A stretch of DNA of 64,000 nucleotides from Deroplatys truncata (taxonomy: Eukaryota; Arthropoda; Insecta; Mantodea; Mantidae), in contig CM060977.1 of assembly GCA_030765065.1 (NCBI GenBank), positions 91,157,795 through 91,221,794 of the forward strand, in the 5' to 3' direction. The position numbers and the translations under genes are program-made. Positions within the stretch are counted from its first letter, which is position 1, and each line of letters begins with the position of its first letter. Under the pieces are notes generated by a model that saw only the letters and a list, made by a program, of their open reading frames with translations, did no database searches and was not told where the DNA came from. Below are positions 11,134 to 21,239 of the stretch, one piece after another.

Positions 11134-11740
11134 TGGCTGCAAAAAGAATCCATGTGGATGATGAGGAGGGTTTGAGAAAACTGATACAAAGTGTACTAGA
11201 GAGTGATAGTGAAAGTGGTGATTTTTCTGAATATGAAGCAGAGACTAAAGCAAGTTCTAGTGACAGTGATAATGTAATCTAATGCAGAAAATAAGGAAAA
11301 TAATTATAAAGCCAATTATGATACGCCAGGCCCTTCAAAATGTGTTCGTACTATGATGCAGAAAAAACACTGACTGGAATTGACTAAAACTGACAATAAC
11401 CCTGTTCTCTACCCTTTTACTACAAAAGTGGTGTTTGTAAAGACGTACTGAACAAGCATGCGTCACAGATGCCATCTGCTCTTTCAATTTTTTCGGAATC
11501 CATGGAATCTTTGTTTGATTAAATGTATGATGAAACTAATGCTTACCTAACAAGGTTGAACAATCCTGACAAAAAAAAATGTTGAAAGGTGATGAAAACT
11601 GGTCTAACAGTATGCCAGACGAAATTAGGGCCTATATTGTTTTAGTTATTTTGATGTCTCTACTGCAAAAATTGTATATTCAATTGTACTGGAGCAAAAA
11701 CTGTTGGCTTGACACCCCAATTGTAAAAAATGTGCCATTT
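11134..11740 (+). pseudogene. piggyBac-like transposase, N-terminal part
   Basis: From the ATG at 11134 the frame gives MAAKRIHVDDEEGL and an acidic Ser/Asp-rich stretch, then a stop at 11280. In shifted frames it continues with VLNKHASQMPSALS, ESMESLFD and DETNAYLTRLNN. Then come EIRAYIVLVILMSLL and YWSKNCW-like residues, the order seen in the DDE_Tnp_1_7 (piggyBac) domain before its first catalytic Asp. Everything beyond is missing where the Penelope element begins at 11741. At least three frameshifts or stops. It is a relic and should not be read as a host gene. Confidence 0.7.
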
Positions 11741-11824
11741 AAAATAAAGAGTTGAGGGTTGTTACACTACATCACTAAAATATTCTTACTTGAACGCGTT
11801 TCGGGAGACGGTTTGTTCCCATCG
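11741..11824 (-). repeat. Penelope terminal sequence with hammerhead-like core
   Basis: Directly after the endonuclease stop, the - strand reads CTGACGATGGGA, a gap of 10 nt, then TCCCGAAACGCG. CTGACGA and GAAA match the two conserved hammerhead-ribozyme core strings, with a possible GGGA/UCCC helix II (one extra U). Penelope-like elements are known to carry hammerhead motifs at their ends. The folding here is not proven. The rest (ends TTTATTTTAAAT on the - strand) matches the palindromic copies elsewhere in the window. Confidence 0.5.
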
Positions 11825-12191
11825 TCAGCATTTCCTCAACTGATTTTGCCGGTCATCATCTGGGGGATGTGTGTGGCTAGTGGTATTCTCTGGTGCTGGG
11901 CTGATGAACCTCCAAAGGCTGCTGGATGGCGGCAGTTCAAAATTCATTAGATGATTCCTGTGTTTGACAATATGTATTTTTTCCCAGATGTCCAATTCAT
12001 TGCTGCTGTTGATCGGTTTTATGAGTTTTATGTTTGGAGTGATATCATGATTTGAAGACCAGAAATGATGTGCTACTGCTGATTTATCTGGCTGCTTTTG
12101 GTAAATGCATCTCATATGCTCTTTGTCTTATTTCAAGATTTCTTTTTGTTCTTCCTATATATACCAGGTTACATTCATTACAATCAATTTG
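11825..12191 (-). pseudogene. Penelope GIY-YIG endonuclease, C-terminal part
   Basis: After the rejoined frame, the - strand reads CNECNLVYIGRTKRNLEIRQ and continues for 120 residues. YIG is 10 residues after the GIY, whose codons lie across the LTR insertion at 17056-17070. The domain includes the family's HxxxT/H-like SAVAHHFW-SNHDI segment and an IWEKIHI segment containing the conserved Glu. It ends in a proline-rich tail before a stop at 11825. In Penelope elements this domain nicks target DNA to prime reverse transcription. This half has no stop, so it was probably intact when the LTR element landed. Confidence 0.87.
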
Positions 12192-12195
12192 ATAT
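12192..12195. repeat. target-site duplication ATAT (left) of LTR element 3
   Basis: ATAT at 12192-12195 is repeated at 17052-17055, directly outside the TG...CA ends of the LTR element. Keeping one copy restores the Penelope frame between GIY and the rest of the endonuclease. Confidence 0.85.
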
Positions 12196-12674
12196 TGTCG
12201 AATACCTCACTAATTTATAATTACTTAACTTCAGAGGAGGGCAACTCGCATGTGAGAGGGATCGTTGAACAAACAAAGAACTTTAAAACTCGAGGTATCG
12301 ACAAGGGACGTAGCTAAAGTTATCTCAAAAATATTCTTACACTAACATAATTCCTGGCTGAAGGGAGAGGCAAGGATTCTATTTTACCATAATTAAAACG
12401 GCAAGGAAATGAGCAACTAGTAGATTTATTATAATAATGTCTTACCCCATGTGTCTGCCGGGCGAGGACGCCATATCGTAGGGCAGCTATCCGTTCACCT
12501 GACGCGAAGACTAGTCACAGACTACTTGAAAACCCACGCTAACTTGGCGTCACTAACGCCATCCCCACCAATGAGACTGTTTCCCCTCAATCGCCCCTCC
12601 TCGGATAAACTGCCAACCTTCAACTTGGGTAACCAGAGGACGCAGCTATTACTATAATCTGTGCACATGCCACA
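12196..12674 (-). repeat. 3' LTR of element 3
   Basis: Repeat of 16566-17051. On the + strand it runs TGTCGAATACC to GTGCACATGCCACA. From about 12250 to 12674 the copies differ by a couple of bases. The first 60 bp differ by an indel and substitutions. Confidence 0.88.
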
Positions 12675-12687
12675 TCTCCCCCTGGCC
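12675..12687 (-). promoter_or_regulatory. polypurine tract of element 3
   Basis: On the - strand GGCCAGGGGGAGA immediately precedes the 3' LTR. This purine run, together with the primer site at the other end, sets the element on the - strand. Confidence 0.65.
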
Positions 12688-14277
12688 ACCGAAGTCGACG
12701 TCCTCGTCGACAGAAAGAAAATGAATACAATAAACAGGAAAAAACAAAACAAAGACATACCAAAAATGACATACAAATGTGTGAAGTAAAATATAACAAT
12801 AATATATATGTGTGGTAAGCACCCAGCCGAAGAAACAATGGTGCTGGGTGATGTGGAGAGAGACGAGCGATGTAAGTGCTGTCGACTTAGTATTGTTAAT
12901 GCACTTAGCTTTGGCATCCCGCACACGCACACACCACGCTGCCTTAGTTCACAGGCACACTACACTGCGCAAAAGGGTGATGAACTGCCGTAACTGTTTG
13001 TGGGTGGGTTTAGACAGTGCCCACAACGACGATTTGTCCTGGTGTAGAATTAGCACCGCAGGTCTCTGGTGATGACAACAGGGTGGGCAGTCGCTGGCTT
13101 GGACTGCCCCCCGACATGGTGGCTCCTTATGCCACGGCAGTGTAGTGGCTGCCCGACAGCTTCCCTGTGGTGTTTCTTGACTTCTGGTGTGCCCTGGGGA
13201 TGCTGATGCACCTTCTCGCTCTCTGCCACAGCAAAATACTAAAACAAAACCACCACACAATAAACAGGATGCTCCCACAAAGAATCACACACAAAAGAAG
13301 GGTATGTCATTTACAATTAAAGATTTTAAAGTATGAAAAGTGTACACTAAAAGAATTTTTATGACATGGGGTAAAGAAAGAGAAAAAAAAAATTAGTACA
13401 AATTGGCATAAAAAAGAAATTTTACAGAGTTGCCATCCAAAGTGTAACTTACAATGCTTTATAATCCAAATAACAGTAAAACAGAATCAAAATACATGAA
13501 CATGACAGAAATGAAACATAACCTTGTTTTGGGATCCCAATATTACATCTCAATAACCAGCTGGTATCACTAACAAAAGAAAGTAAGTGCACTTACAAGA
13601 CAGTCACACATGACGATGAAATGAACTCATTCACACCGACCATAGCCCCAGATTACACACAACACTGACTTAACTATCTACTCAAACTAGTGTATTCATC
13701 ACTACAAGCTACATCCACAATACATTTCCAAACTACGCCACGTGACATGCTTTCAACTACTAGTGTCCTACTCTTGTCACCAATACAACTTCTTGTCCAC
13801 ATCATTATCTTTCTCATCGCAGTATTAGCATCAACGCAATCATAATCATCAACATCATCAGCAGTAATAGTGCAATCTCGATCATTACTTCAAGCATCAT
13901 CATCTTTCAATTTTCTCTCCAAAACAAAACATCTGCACTTACGTGTCTCATTTAACATGCTGTAAATTCAAAACATTTGACATAGGCATAACCTTCAAGA
14001 AATCACATTAACAATTCCGGAATTACACAAATAACATGACATTATAATGTTGCATCTACATCCTCAAAATGAAAATTTAAGCTGGAAAACAGGTGGTATT
14101 AACATTTGCTATCTAAGATGGTAATAAACTTGTTGCATAAACAGAGAAAAAAAAAATTATTTTCATTACATTCACTTCCATCTATATAATCTCTCGTGTG
14201 AATTCATCACACACGCTATACTGGGCACGTTACAGCAACACCAATAAGGAAAATCTCTGAAATGATACAACAACTGT

Positions 14278-14470
14278 CGGGGTTACACTGTGGCACTTCC
14301 ACCGAAGCTGACATCATCTCGTCTCATCTCATCTCTCCTCATCTCACATCAACACCGTCGGGGTTACTCTTTGGCACTTCCACCGAGGCAAATCTCAACT
14401 CTTATTTCTCACATAACCTCACACTACGCCATCGGGGTTACTCTTTGGCACTCCCACCGAGGCAAATCTC
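14278..14470. repeat. three-unit tandem repeat inside LTR element 3
   Basis: Three units start TCGGGGTTACnCTnTGGCAC (14279, 14359, 14433) and continue CTnCCACCGA, with a period of 74-80 bp. Between the units are CATCTC/CATAACCTCA-type fillers. The GGGGTTACTCTTTGGCAC core is nearly invariant. The repeat lies in the non-coding interior and could be a sequence- or structure-dependent signal of the element. Confidence 0.75.
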
Positions 14471-15268
14471 ACCTATATCACATAACCTCAAATACACACA
14501 TACATACAAACACTATTCATGCAACAATTTTCTGCAAATAAAGATCACAGCATCATTATGAAACCCAAAATCAAATCATATATCAAATCAAATCGAATGC
14601 AACAAAACAACATCACATCATTACTCAAAACAATATTGTCACATAACATTCCTGAAAATGAAAGCTCAATTAAGCATATAGTACACCTGAAACACATTCC
14701 TGCAGCATAATACAACAAACAAAACAAATGATTTGCAGTTCCCAAAACATAATGCAAAATTTAAATTACACCCAAAATAATAATACACTCGTAATTTAGC
14801 AGAGACATTCATAGCACATTATTCCTGAAAAACAAAGCTTAATTAAGCATCAGTCAGTGAAACAATAAATTTAGCATACCTGTGTGAGTCGTAAAACTGT
14901 TTCATTCATCCAAACTTTAGCACTCACAAAGATTACATACTTACGGGTGATTTTTTTCTTTTCTCTTACTCGTTTACCACAAAATTCCCGTGCAAATTGT
15001 CCAAAATCTGGTAACACACGTACAGCTGGTTCATCAACATCCACATCGTACTGGTCCATATCAGAAGCACATCAAACCTAATTAGGTGTAGATACTGGCA
15101 AGGTTGGTAGCTCCTGAAACTTTTACTTACATGAGTAACTGCGAAAGATTTTCCCTTAAAAATATGCATTGCGGAATTAAACCAAACTTGGCAACGGTAA
15201 AGCAAAATTATCATCATTATGATTTTCTCAGAGCGGCCATTAGCAGTAGTAGCGAACATTTCAAAATT

Positions 15269-15454
15269 CTAAAGTAACTTATACGCTGACAACTCGCTGG
15301 GATCCTTCACGTGAGAGGGGTCAATGACCGGGCGGCAGACAGCTGATAACTGAGCAACAGTCGTACCAACACTGGACAGAAAGTCTACGTCACTGTGCTC
15401 GCTAACAGGAGCAATTACTATATCAGATTTCTGTGCAGTACGCCGCTTAGGCAT
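15269..15454 (-). CDS. short ORF in LTR element 3, unrecognised
   Basis: 61 residues from the ATG at 15454: a basic start (MPKRRTAQK), then an acidic and hydrophobic segment, then a stop. It is the only - strand ORF near the primer-site end with a reasonable start, so it could be a decayed gag N-terminus. A further - strand frame (15259-14966) follows a stop. No family is recognised and it may be chance. Confidence 0.25.
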   Translation of the reverse strand: MPKRRTAQKSDIVIAPVSEHSDVDFLSSVGTTVAQLSAVCRPVIDPSHVKDPSELSAYKLL

Positions 15455-16545
15455 GATTGCAGCACAAAAGATAACGCAACCAATAAACAAACCGTAGGAC
15501 CAAGCAAACAGATTACACCAAACTAAACACTTATAGCATCACATGAATGTAAGTAGCAAGAGTAGAACATAGCCAAATAAAACAGTTGCAGAAAGAACAC
15601 AATTAAGGCGCCCGCGGCGAAATGTCAGAAAATTAAACTAACACACGGCTACACAAGCCACTTGGACACAATACCAAGATTTTTAATCAGAATGAACATA
15701 TGGAAGAAAACAAAATGATAGCTTCAGTGAGAAACCTCGAAATGGAACTTAAAAAAAACTACGTCACACTTACTGTGACCACCGCGAAGATTCTCAAAAG
15801 GAGCAGAATACAAACTTGTAATTTATACGAGCACACAAAACTTCTCTCTTTTTTTCTTAAATCAAAGGTATATAATCTGATATGCACACGCAAATAAACG
15901 CGCCAAAACACGTGCTGAGGAAGACTGGTTTCACAAGCTAAAAATTATTGCTGAAATGCACGACCATGCGGGAATTACACAACACACGTGCGTACATAAA
16001 AGTTACACGAAAAATGTCCCAGAAAAGTGCAGTAAATAGCTAGAAATCACAATCACTGGAATATAAAGTTATACATTTCCAAACCACTGCTAATAAGCAC
16101 AAAAAAACAAGATTTGCAAACAGATAGCCAACACGTGACGAGCACATTTTGAAACTACAACTATATCGCTCGTTTCTTCTCAACTTTCACAAAAACATTT
16201 TTTTTTTTTTTTGAAAATAACCAGCACGAAGAACGGAACACAGTGATATAGTTTAAAGGAAATGAAGCCAAACCAAGGGGAAAATGGAGTAGAAGTTTTA
16301 GCGTCACGCCGGCAGACAATGGAAAAAATGCAAAAATGAACTCAAAATTGAAATTTCGACACCAGACTTTCAGAAATGATGGAAACAAAATTTAGAAGAA
16401 GAGAATCACAAAGTAAAGTATAAAAATCCTTACCCTTTAGCCAGAAAGAACTTTACATTTTTCACGACCACGTGGAGCAGAAACCGTTAAATTTGGAGGG
16501 AAAAAAAAATTTGCACTTAAAATCTCAAAACAAATCAAACCAATT

Positions 16546-16562
16546 CCTCGGCGCCTCCGCCA
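16546..16562 (-). promoter_or_regulatory. primer-binding site candidate of element 3
   Basis: On the - strand TGGCGGAGGCGCCGAGG follows the 5' LTR after AAT, the same spacing and TGGCG start as in elements 1 and 2. I could not name the complementary tRNA. Confidence 0.55.
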
Positions 16563-16565
16563 ATT

Positions 16566-17051
16566 TGTCGAATGCCTCACATTTATTTATTATTTAACTT
16601 CAGAAATTCAGATGGGAGCAACTCGCTTAGGAGAGGGATCGTTGATCAAACAAAGAACTTTAAAACTCGAGGTATCGACAAGGGACGTAGCTAAAGTTAT
16701 CTCAAAAATATTCTTACACTAACATAATTCCTGGCTGAAGGGAGAGGCAAGGATTCTATTTTACCATAATTAAAACGGCAAGGAAATGAGCAACTAGTAG
16801 ATTTATTATAATAATGTCTTACCCCATGTGTCTGCCGGGCGAGGACGCCATATCGTAGGGCAGCTATCCGTTCACCTGACGCGAAGACTAGTCACAGACT
16901 ACTTGAAAACCCACGCTAACTTGGTGTCACTAACGCCATCCCCACCAATGAGACTGTTTCCCCTCAATCGCCCCTCCTCGGATAAACTGCCAACCTTCAA
17001 CTTGGGTAACCAGAGGACGCAGCTATTACTATAATCTGTGCACATGCCACA
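16566..17051 (-). repeat. 5' LTR of element 3
   Basis: Repeat of 12196-12674. On the - strand it starts TGTGGCATGTGCAC and ends CATTCGACA. Followed on the + strand by the ATAT duplication and Penelope coding sequence. Confidence 0.88.
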
Positions 17052-17055
17052 ATAT

Positions 17056-18044
17056 ATACCAGCTGATTTATCATTGGGGATAGGATCTTTTGTTCTGTTG
17101 CATAGTAGTTTCTGTATATTGTGGTTATTCTGTGGAGACAGGGTGATGATGTATTTTTTGAAAATCCTTTGAAATTTATGATGTGTCCAAGGGTGATAAG
17201 TGAATTTTCTATATACTTGTGGTTTTTGTTGTCTGAGTAACGTAGTCATTTGTTGGATGTATTTCTGTCTTTCAAACCTTTTTATCGTCTTATCTATTGT
17301 TTTTTTCTGGTATCCATTCATAGTGGCTATGTTGATAATGTGTTGGTATTCTTTCTGGTATTCCTTTTTCTCCATTGGTATATGTAGTAACCTGTTTGTA
17401 ATACTATTTAAAATTGCATGTTTGTGGCTTGTAGGATTGTAGCTATTGTTTTTAATATAATTTTCTGTGTGCGTTGGTTTTCTGTAAATGCCGAACATTA
17501 GTTTGTTGTGTGCATTATTTCTGATGATCCTGATGTCTAGGTAAGGTAATTGGCCATTTTCTTATTTTTCTATTGTGAATTTAAGAGATCTTTTTTGTAA
17601 ATTTAATAATTTCAAAGCATCTTCTGAAAGTTTTTTTGGAACAATAGCAAAAATATCATCTACATACCTATACCAGGTTTTGAATAGATGTGGGAAAGAT
17701 TTAGTAACATGGCATTCAAAATGGCTCATATATAGTTCTGCTAAAAATGGTGAAAGGGGGTTTCCCATAGTTAGGCCTGAGGTTTGTTGAAAGATTTTGT
17801 GATGGAATGAAAAAAAAATTTGGTCCAGACATAATTTTGTTAGTTTTAGGTAATCTTCTGTTTGTGCTCTAGGTGTGCCATTGTTTAATATCCAATTTTC
17901 TAGGAGTGGTAATAATTCTTCTTTTAGTATGCTTGGGAAGAGTGCAGTGACATCAAATGATGTCAAAATGTGCCATTGTTCATGATTTGGAGGATTATTT
18001 TGAGGTCTATCACATACAACAGCAGTACTAGTGGGTTTATGCAT
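17056..18044 (-). pseudogene. Penelope reverse transcriptase, 5'-truncated
   Basis: - strand frame of about 330 residues. It carries the RT motifs in order: SFDVTALFPSI (motif A Asp), SGLTMGNPLSPFLAELYM (motif B region) and YRYVDDIFAIV (motif C, YVDD). After a single in-frame TAA (17562-17564) come LPYLDI and the Penelope-typical FGIYRKPTHTENYI. The linker to the endonuclease follows, ending KSAGIY at the LTR insertion. The fingers domain and everything upstream are missing. The enzyme would copy element RNA at a nicked target; truncation makes it inactive. Confidence 0.88.
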
Positions 18045-18048
18045 TTAA

Positions 18049-18958
18049 TAGTGTGTACACAAATTTTTAGCAAAAAAACTCGTATTGGTTGATTTTAAAT
18101 GATTTTTTTAAACCTTAACCTATTACCACCCTCACTACTAGGGGATTTAAATCTGATTTCTTGGTTAGTTGAGTAGGCATTTAAATGTGATGTGATTGGG
18201 TTAATAAGCCCCTCCCCTACCTTCTTGCTTGTGAAAGTCACTTTTCAATTATTTTTGTTTCAGAAATATTTGCAGTGGTGGAGGTGACTCACCCTTACAA
18301 TTAATAATTTTGTCAATTAGGGATTTTTTAATGCTTATATCACTTAAGTTTTAGTTTATGTGTAAAGTGTTTTAAAAGCAGGATCTGAAAAGATGCAAGG
18401 GATCTAAGTATTAGAAAACATCCAACTTATAAAATTATTAATTCACTAATTATTTAATGTAGTGTCATAAGGCTGAGAACAGGAAGCAATACAGCATACA
18501 AGATTTTGGTCCACAATAGCCTGGTAACGAGAACGGAATACATATTGATGACCATATTGATCACAAAGTGGAAAATTGATTTTGTGCATTTCCTTTTAAC
18601 TGACCAATGATATTTTTTCAGTGGTTCCAATTCAGCCAACATAATGTGTGTTAACCAATGTCAAATTTAATAGAGTAAACATTACCTAAATTCTAAATGC
18701 AGATCCATTACATTTGTGATTCCACTAATCGTACCAGCTTGCATTCCTCTATTTAATGGCATACATTAAAATTGTTTGTTGTTCTTTGTTAGTTTCTACT
18801 GGCTTTTTGCTGTCCTTTGTAGTTTTTACTATTGTTTTTTAGTCAAAAGCCAGTTTTTAGTTGCATATAAACAAACTACAGATAATCCTTTTACTAGAAG
18901 AGCCAACTTTCAATCAATCTGCAAGTTTTAGCATCTGAGGTTAGGAGGCACATATACT
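18049..18958. other. intronic sequence, nothing recognised
   Basis: AT-rich, no ORF of note and no recognisable repeat boundary. It may hold the other flank of the Penelope insertion, but I found no continuation of the piggyBac relic. Confidence 0.45.
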
Positions 18959-18970
18959 AGAATTTGTTTG

Positions 18971-19106
18971 ACTAATTTTGAAGATTTAGAAGCTAGTAAC
19001 AGTGATGTGTCATAATTTAAAATAGAGAGTTGAGGGTTGTTACACTACATCACTATAACATATGTTATAGTGATGTAGTGTAACAACCCTCAACTCTCTA
19101 TTTTAT
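18971..19106. mobile_element. mini Penelope end, palindromic, with 12-bp target duplication
   Basis: AGAATTTGTTTG occurs at 18959-18970 and again at 19107-19118. The 136 bp between them are a unique 47-bp arm (ACTAATTTTGAAG...) plus a perfect 88-bp palindrome at 19018-19105 (44-bp arms, centre CATATG). The palindrome arm is the terminal sequence of the Penelope element at 11741. The same arrangement, inverted, is at 61192-61434. It has no coding capacity. It sits 290 bp upstream of a GLD-2 exon and could extrude as a cruciform. Confidence 0.85.
19018..19105. repeat. perfect 88-bp palindrome
   Basis: Every base of 19018-19061 pairs with 19062-19105. Arms contain TTGAGGGTTGTTACACTAC. Derived from the Penelope terminus. 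Confidence 0.95.
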
Positions 19107-19407
19107 AGAATTTGTTTGTCTCATGTTTTCAGCTTGTGACTGTAGAGAGCACTAGTGGCTGTTTCATGTCACGGCTGTACAGTGAAGAGTCTAGTATGTT
19201 GTGCTTGGGAATCAGAACAAGAAAGTGTAAACTTGGCCAAGTCTTCCTTCCTGTTCCCGGGGCACGGGAAAGCTTCCTGTCAGTTGTGAACACTCCCATT
19301 AAAATACAGTATTTCAACTTTCTTGTTCTGGCTACCATTCTCGATTGTTGTGAACCAGCCTTTAAAAATAACACCTGTATGTTATTCGTGTTATGTATTT
19401 CATCTAG

Positions 19408-19576
19408 ACCTCTTTCCCACGTTATGGATTGTATCTTGTGGGATCCACGATGAATGGTTTTGGCAGTGACAATAGTGATGTGGACATGTGCCTTCTTGTT
19501 CGACATTCGGAGATGGACCAACGCAATGAAGCAGTCGGTCACCTCGAGCAGCTCCTTAAATATCTTCGACACTGTG
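19408..19576 (+). CDS. Gld2: GLD-2 poly(A) polymerase, nucleotidyltransferase exon with catalytic DxD
   Basis: Internal exon between an acceptor (TTTCATCTAG, ending 19407) and a donor (GTAAGT at 19577), ending one base into a codon. It encodes FPRYGLYLVGSTMNGFGSDN followed by SDVDMCLLVRH. The GS motif and the two Asp of DVD are the metal-binding signature of the DNA polymerase-beta-like nucleotidyltransferase fold. The long GSTMNGFG...SDVDMC match is specific to the GLD-2/TENT2 branch. GLD-2 extends poly(A) tails of cytoplasmic mRNAs, classically in germ line and neurons, with an RNA-binding partner. The split codon (G plus AA) joins in phase to 32449-32592. Upstream exons were not recognised in this window. 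Symbol given by family; orthology to a named gene needs a tree. Confidence 0.93.
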
Positions 19577-19723
19577 GTAAGTTCAGCCATTGATTGTCAA
19601 AATAAGTGTATCGTTAAGTGAAATTGAAATGTGTATTGCAAAAAATTCTAATTGTCACTGAATGAAGAAACTGATTTTTTTATGCATTTTCCCCAAGAAT
19701 GGGTCTTTACATAAACAATGCAT

Positions 19724-20845
19724 CACTACTGTCCATTCCAAACCAGAGTGCGTCTCACTGTAAACAAACTCTTTGTATTATCTGCACGAAAGTAGTTCGC
19801 AATCCCCACCCCTAATGGCTGCTTGTTCCTCTCTCACATGCATGCTACATATGACTTAAAGTTGAACATTGTTTCAATCTGTAAAAAGGCACCCTGCGTG
19901 AGAATCATAGTTCAAAATGCAACCTGAAGTAACAATCGATTTTATAAGCATGCGGAAATGAACATTTTACTTACATTAATCACAATCCTCAGGCAAAAGT
20001 GCAACACCCAAATTCAAATCCTCCGACGATGACTAGCTGCCTTATTGGAATCAGAACTTTTCTCCAAGTTAATGACAAGCTTATCCACAGCATTGTCAAA
20101 CAGAAAACAAGTTCCCACATTTGATTCTCCTCTTCTATTATGTTCTATTATGTCTGTTTATATTCACTGCGCGCTTTGCTAACACTTCTCACTGAAATGC
20201 CCGTAAAATTTGATATTAGTTTCGTTAATATCCACTAATGCAAGTGTCGGGTATTATTGTAATAGTGAGTTGAATACATTAAGTTTTCGCCACTTTTAAA
20301 CGGTTTCCTGCTTTTGTGTTTGAACAGTTTATTTGCACTACACGCACCTTCCTCTGCCATGAGAACTCAAATACCAACTGACTAAATCACAAGATTTGAC
20401 CTGAGCTAAGCATATGTGTGACTGAGTATTACGAATGACTGTTCGCTTATATTTCCTGTGTTATGCAAAGTGTTTATTCGGTACTCAGATAGCACCTCTG
20501 GGAATTCATTGCTGCATTTCTTGTATATGCAAGAGAATGGCAATCATGCATACAGTTGGTATTAACAAGCAAGATGCTCTCGGCATTACCGCAACAGCAG
20601 ACGAAAATCATATTTTGTAATCTCTTAACAATTAGAGTATATCCATTATCTTTAGCAATGAGTTCTTATGATAATCACAATAAAATGTGTAGTTCTGTAC
20701 CTTTCCTGCCGCAATGTTTCATGATACAATGCATTTTTTAAGGAACTATTTACATTGGCGTAAGAGTGTGTTCTTAGATCGTGACAAGCAAAAGCACGTG
20801 CTTTGTTTACATCAGAGGGAACTCTGGTTTGGAATGGACTATAGT
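19724..20845. mobile_element. 1.1-kb TIR transposon, copy A (unclassified, non-autonomous)
   Basis: Ends are inverted: ACTACTGTCCATTCCAAACC on the left, and the right end read from outside gives ACTATAGTCCATTCCAAACC. A full second copy is at 30202-31307. Target duplication is unclear (ATC possible). On the - strand near 20110-19985 there is a short acidic frame (Ser/Asp/Glu-rich), more open in copy B, which may be the N-terminus of a lost transposase. Confidence 0.75.
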
Positions 20846-21239
20846 ATCACTCTGAGCTTGATGTTTTGTGAAGAGCTTCCTCTCTTCCCATTCAACAGCT
20901 AGTCAGCTGTTGTTATTGTACCTCCCAATGTTGTTATATTCACGTGTTATCTTTCACTATACCAGCAAGTTGTTAAACTAAATGTATCAATTCAGTAAAG
21001 GCTGAAAGAATCTTATGAAGTATCTTTTATTAGTAAAAACTTGCATGTTAATCAGAGTCCTCGGATAGTAGCGCATCACACAGTTGGAATCGGAAGTGGT
21101 GATATAGCTTGAATGGTCTTCCAGGTTTATAACCAGTCTGTCTACAACTTGGTTGTAAAACAATGTATCTATTGCTGAGTTGGTTGCCAATCTTTTAGTG
21201 GATGTGAAGTTGTGGCACTTGAATAGACTGGTGGTGGTA
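20846..21239. other. intronic sequence with an unassigned - strand frame
   Basis: A - strand open frame (21403-20987) runs across this stretch, with residues such as NSAIDTLFYNQVVDRLV and NLEDHSSYITTSDSN. I do not recognise it and it overlaps the LINE tail on the other strand, so coding is doubtful. Confidence 0.3.

Larger units (their letters stand above)
12688..16545 (-). other. non-coding interior of LTR element 3
   Basis: About 3.9 kb without recognisable retrotransposon domains. Short - strand ORFs include 15454-15269, starting MPKRRTAQKSDIV and ending before a stop at 15269, which begins in a plausible position for a gag remnant but matches nothing I know. A + strand CA-rich tract fills roughly 13600-14800. 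A three-unit tandem repeat lies at 14278-14470. Confidence 0.6.
12196..17051 (-). mobile_element. LTR retrotransposon 3, large non-coding (LARD-like)
   Basis: LTRs at 12196-12674 and 16566-17051 with TG...CA ends and ATAT duplications. Orientation is - strand. A primer-site candidate (16546-16562) lies three bases inside the right LTR, and a purine tract GGCCAGGGGGAGA (12675-12687, - strand) abuts the left LTR. The 3.9-kb interior has no protease, RT, integrase or zinc-knuckle similarity in any frame, only short ORFs. This fits a large retrotransposon derivative moved in trans. The LTRs are near-identical except for a rearranged 60-bp stretch near the U5 end. Confidence 0.87.
11741..18048 (-). 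mobile_element. Penelope-like retroelement (RT + GIY-YIG), split by LTR element 3
   Basis: On the - strand: reverse transcriptase (18044-17056), GIY-YIG endonuclease (12191-11825) and an untranslated end (11824-11741). The LTR element at 12196-17051, with ATAT target duplications, lies between them. Removing it gives a continuous frame apart from one in-frame TAA (17562-17564). The 5' end is truncated inside the RT domain at about 18048; no duplication was found around this copy. The terminal 80 bp recur as palindromes at 18971-19106 and 61192-61434. Confidence 0.88.

Noticed and set aside
12522-12932. Cluster of overlapping ORFs on both strands near 12.5-13.1 kb
   Set aside because: They span the LTR/interior boundary of element 3 and have no family motif; most likely chance frames in a less AT-rich stretch.
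14278-14470. CRISPR-like array
   Set aside because: Only three imperfect units of uneven period in a eukaryotic LTR element; not a CRISPR.
14290-14561. ORFs with repeated LALPPRQIS-type peptides
   Set aside because: Produced by the tandem repeat at 14278-14470 in a non-coding LTR interior; both frames are open and neither has a credible start context.
19112-19453. 113-codon + strand ORF overlapping the GLD-2 exon
   Set aside because: It is in a different frame from the GLD-2 coding frame and shows no similarity; the acceptor at 19407 and the conserved FPRYGLYLVGST frame explain the region.
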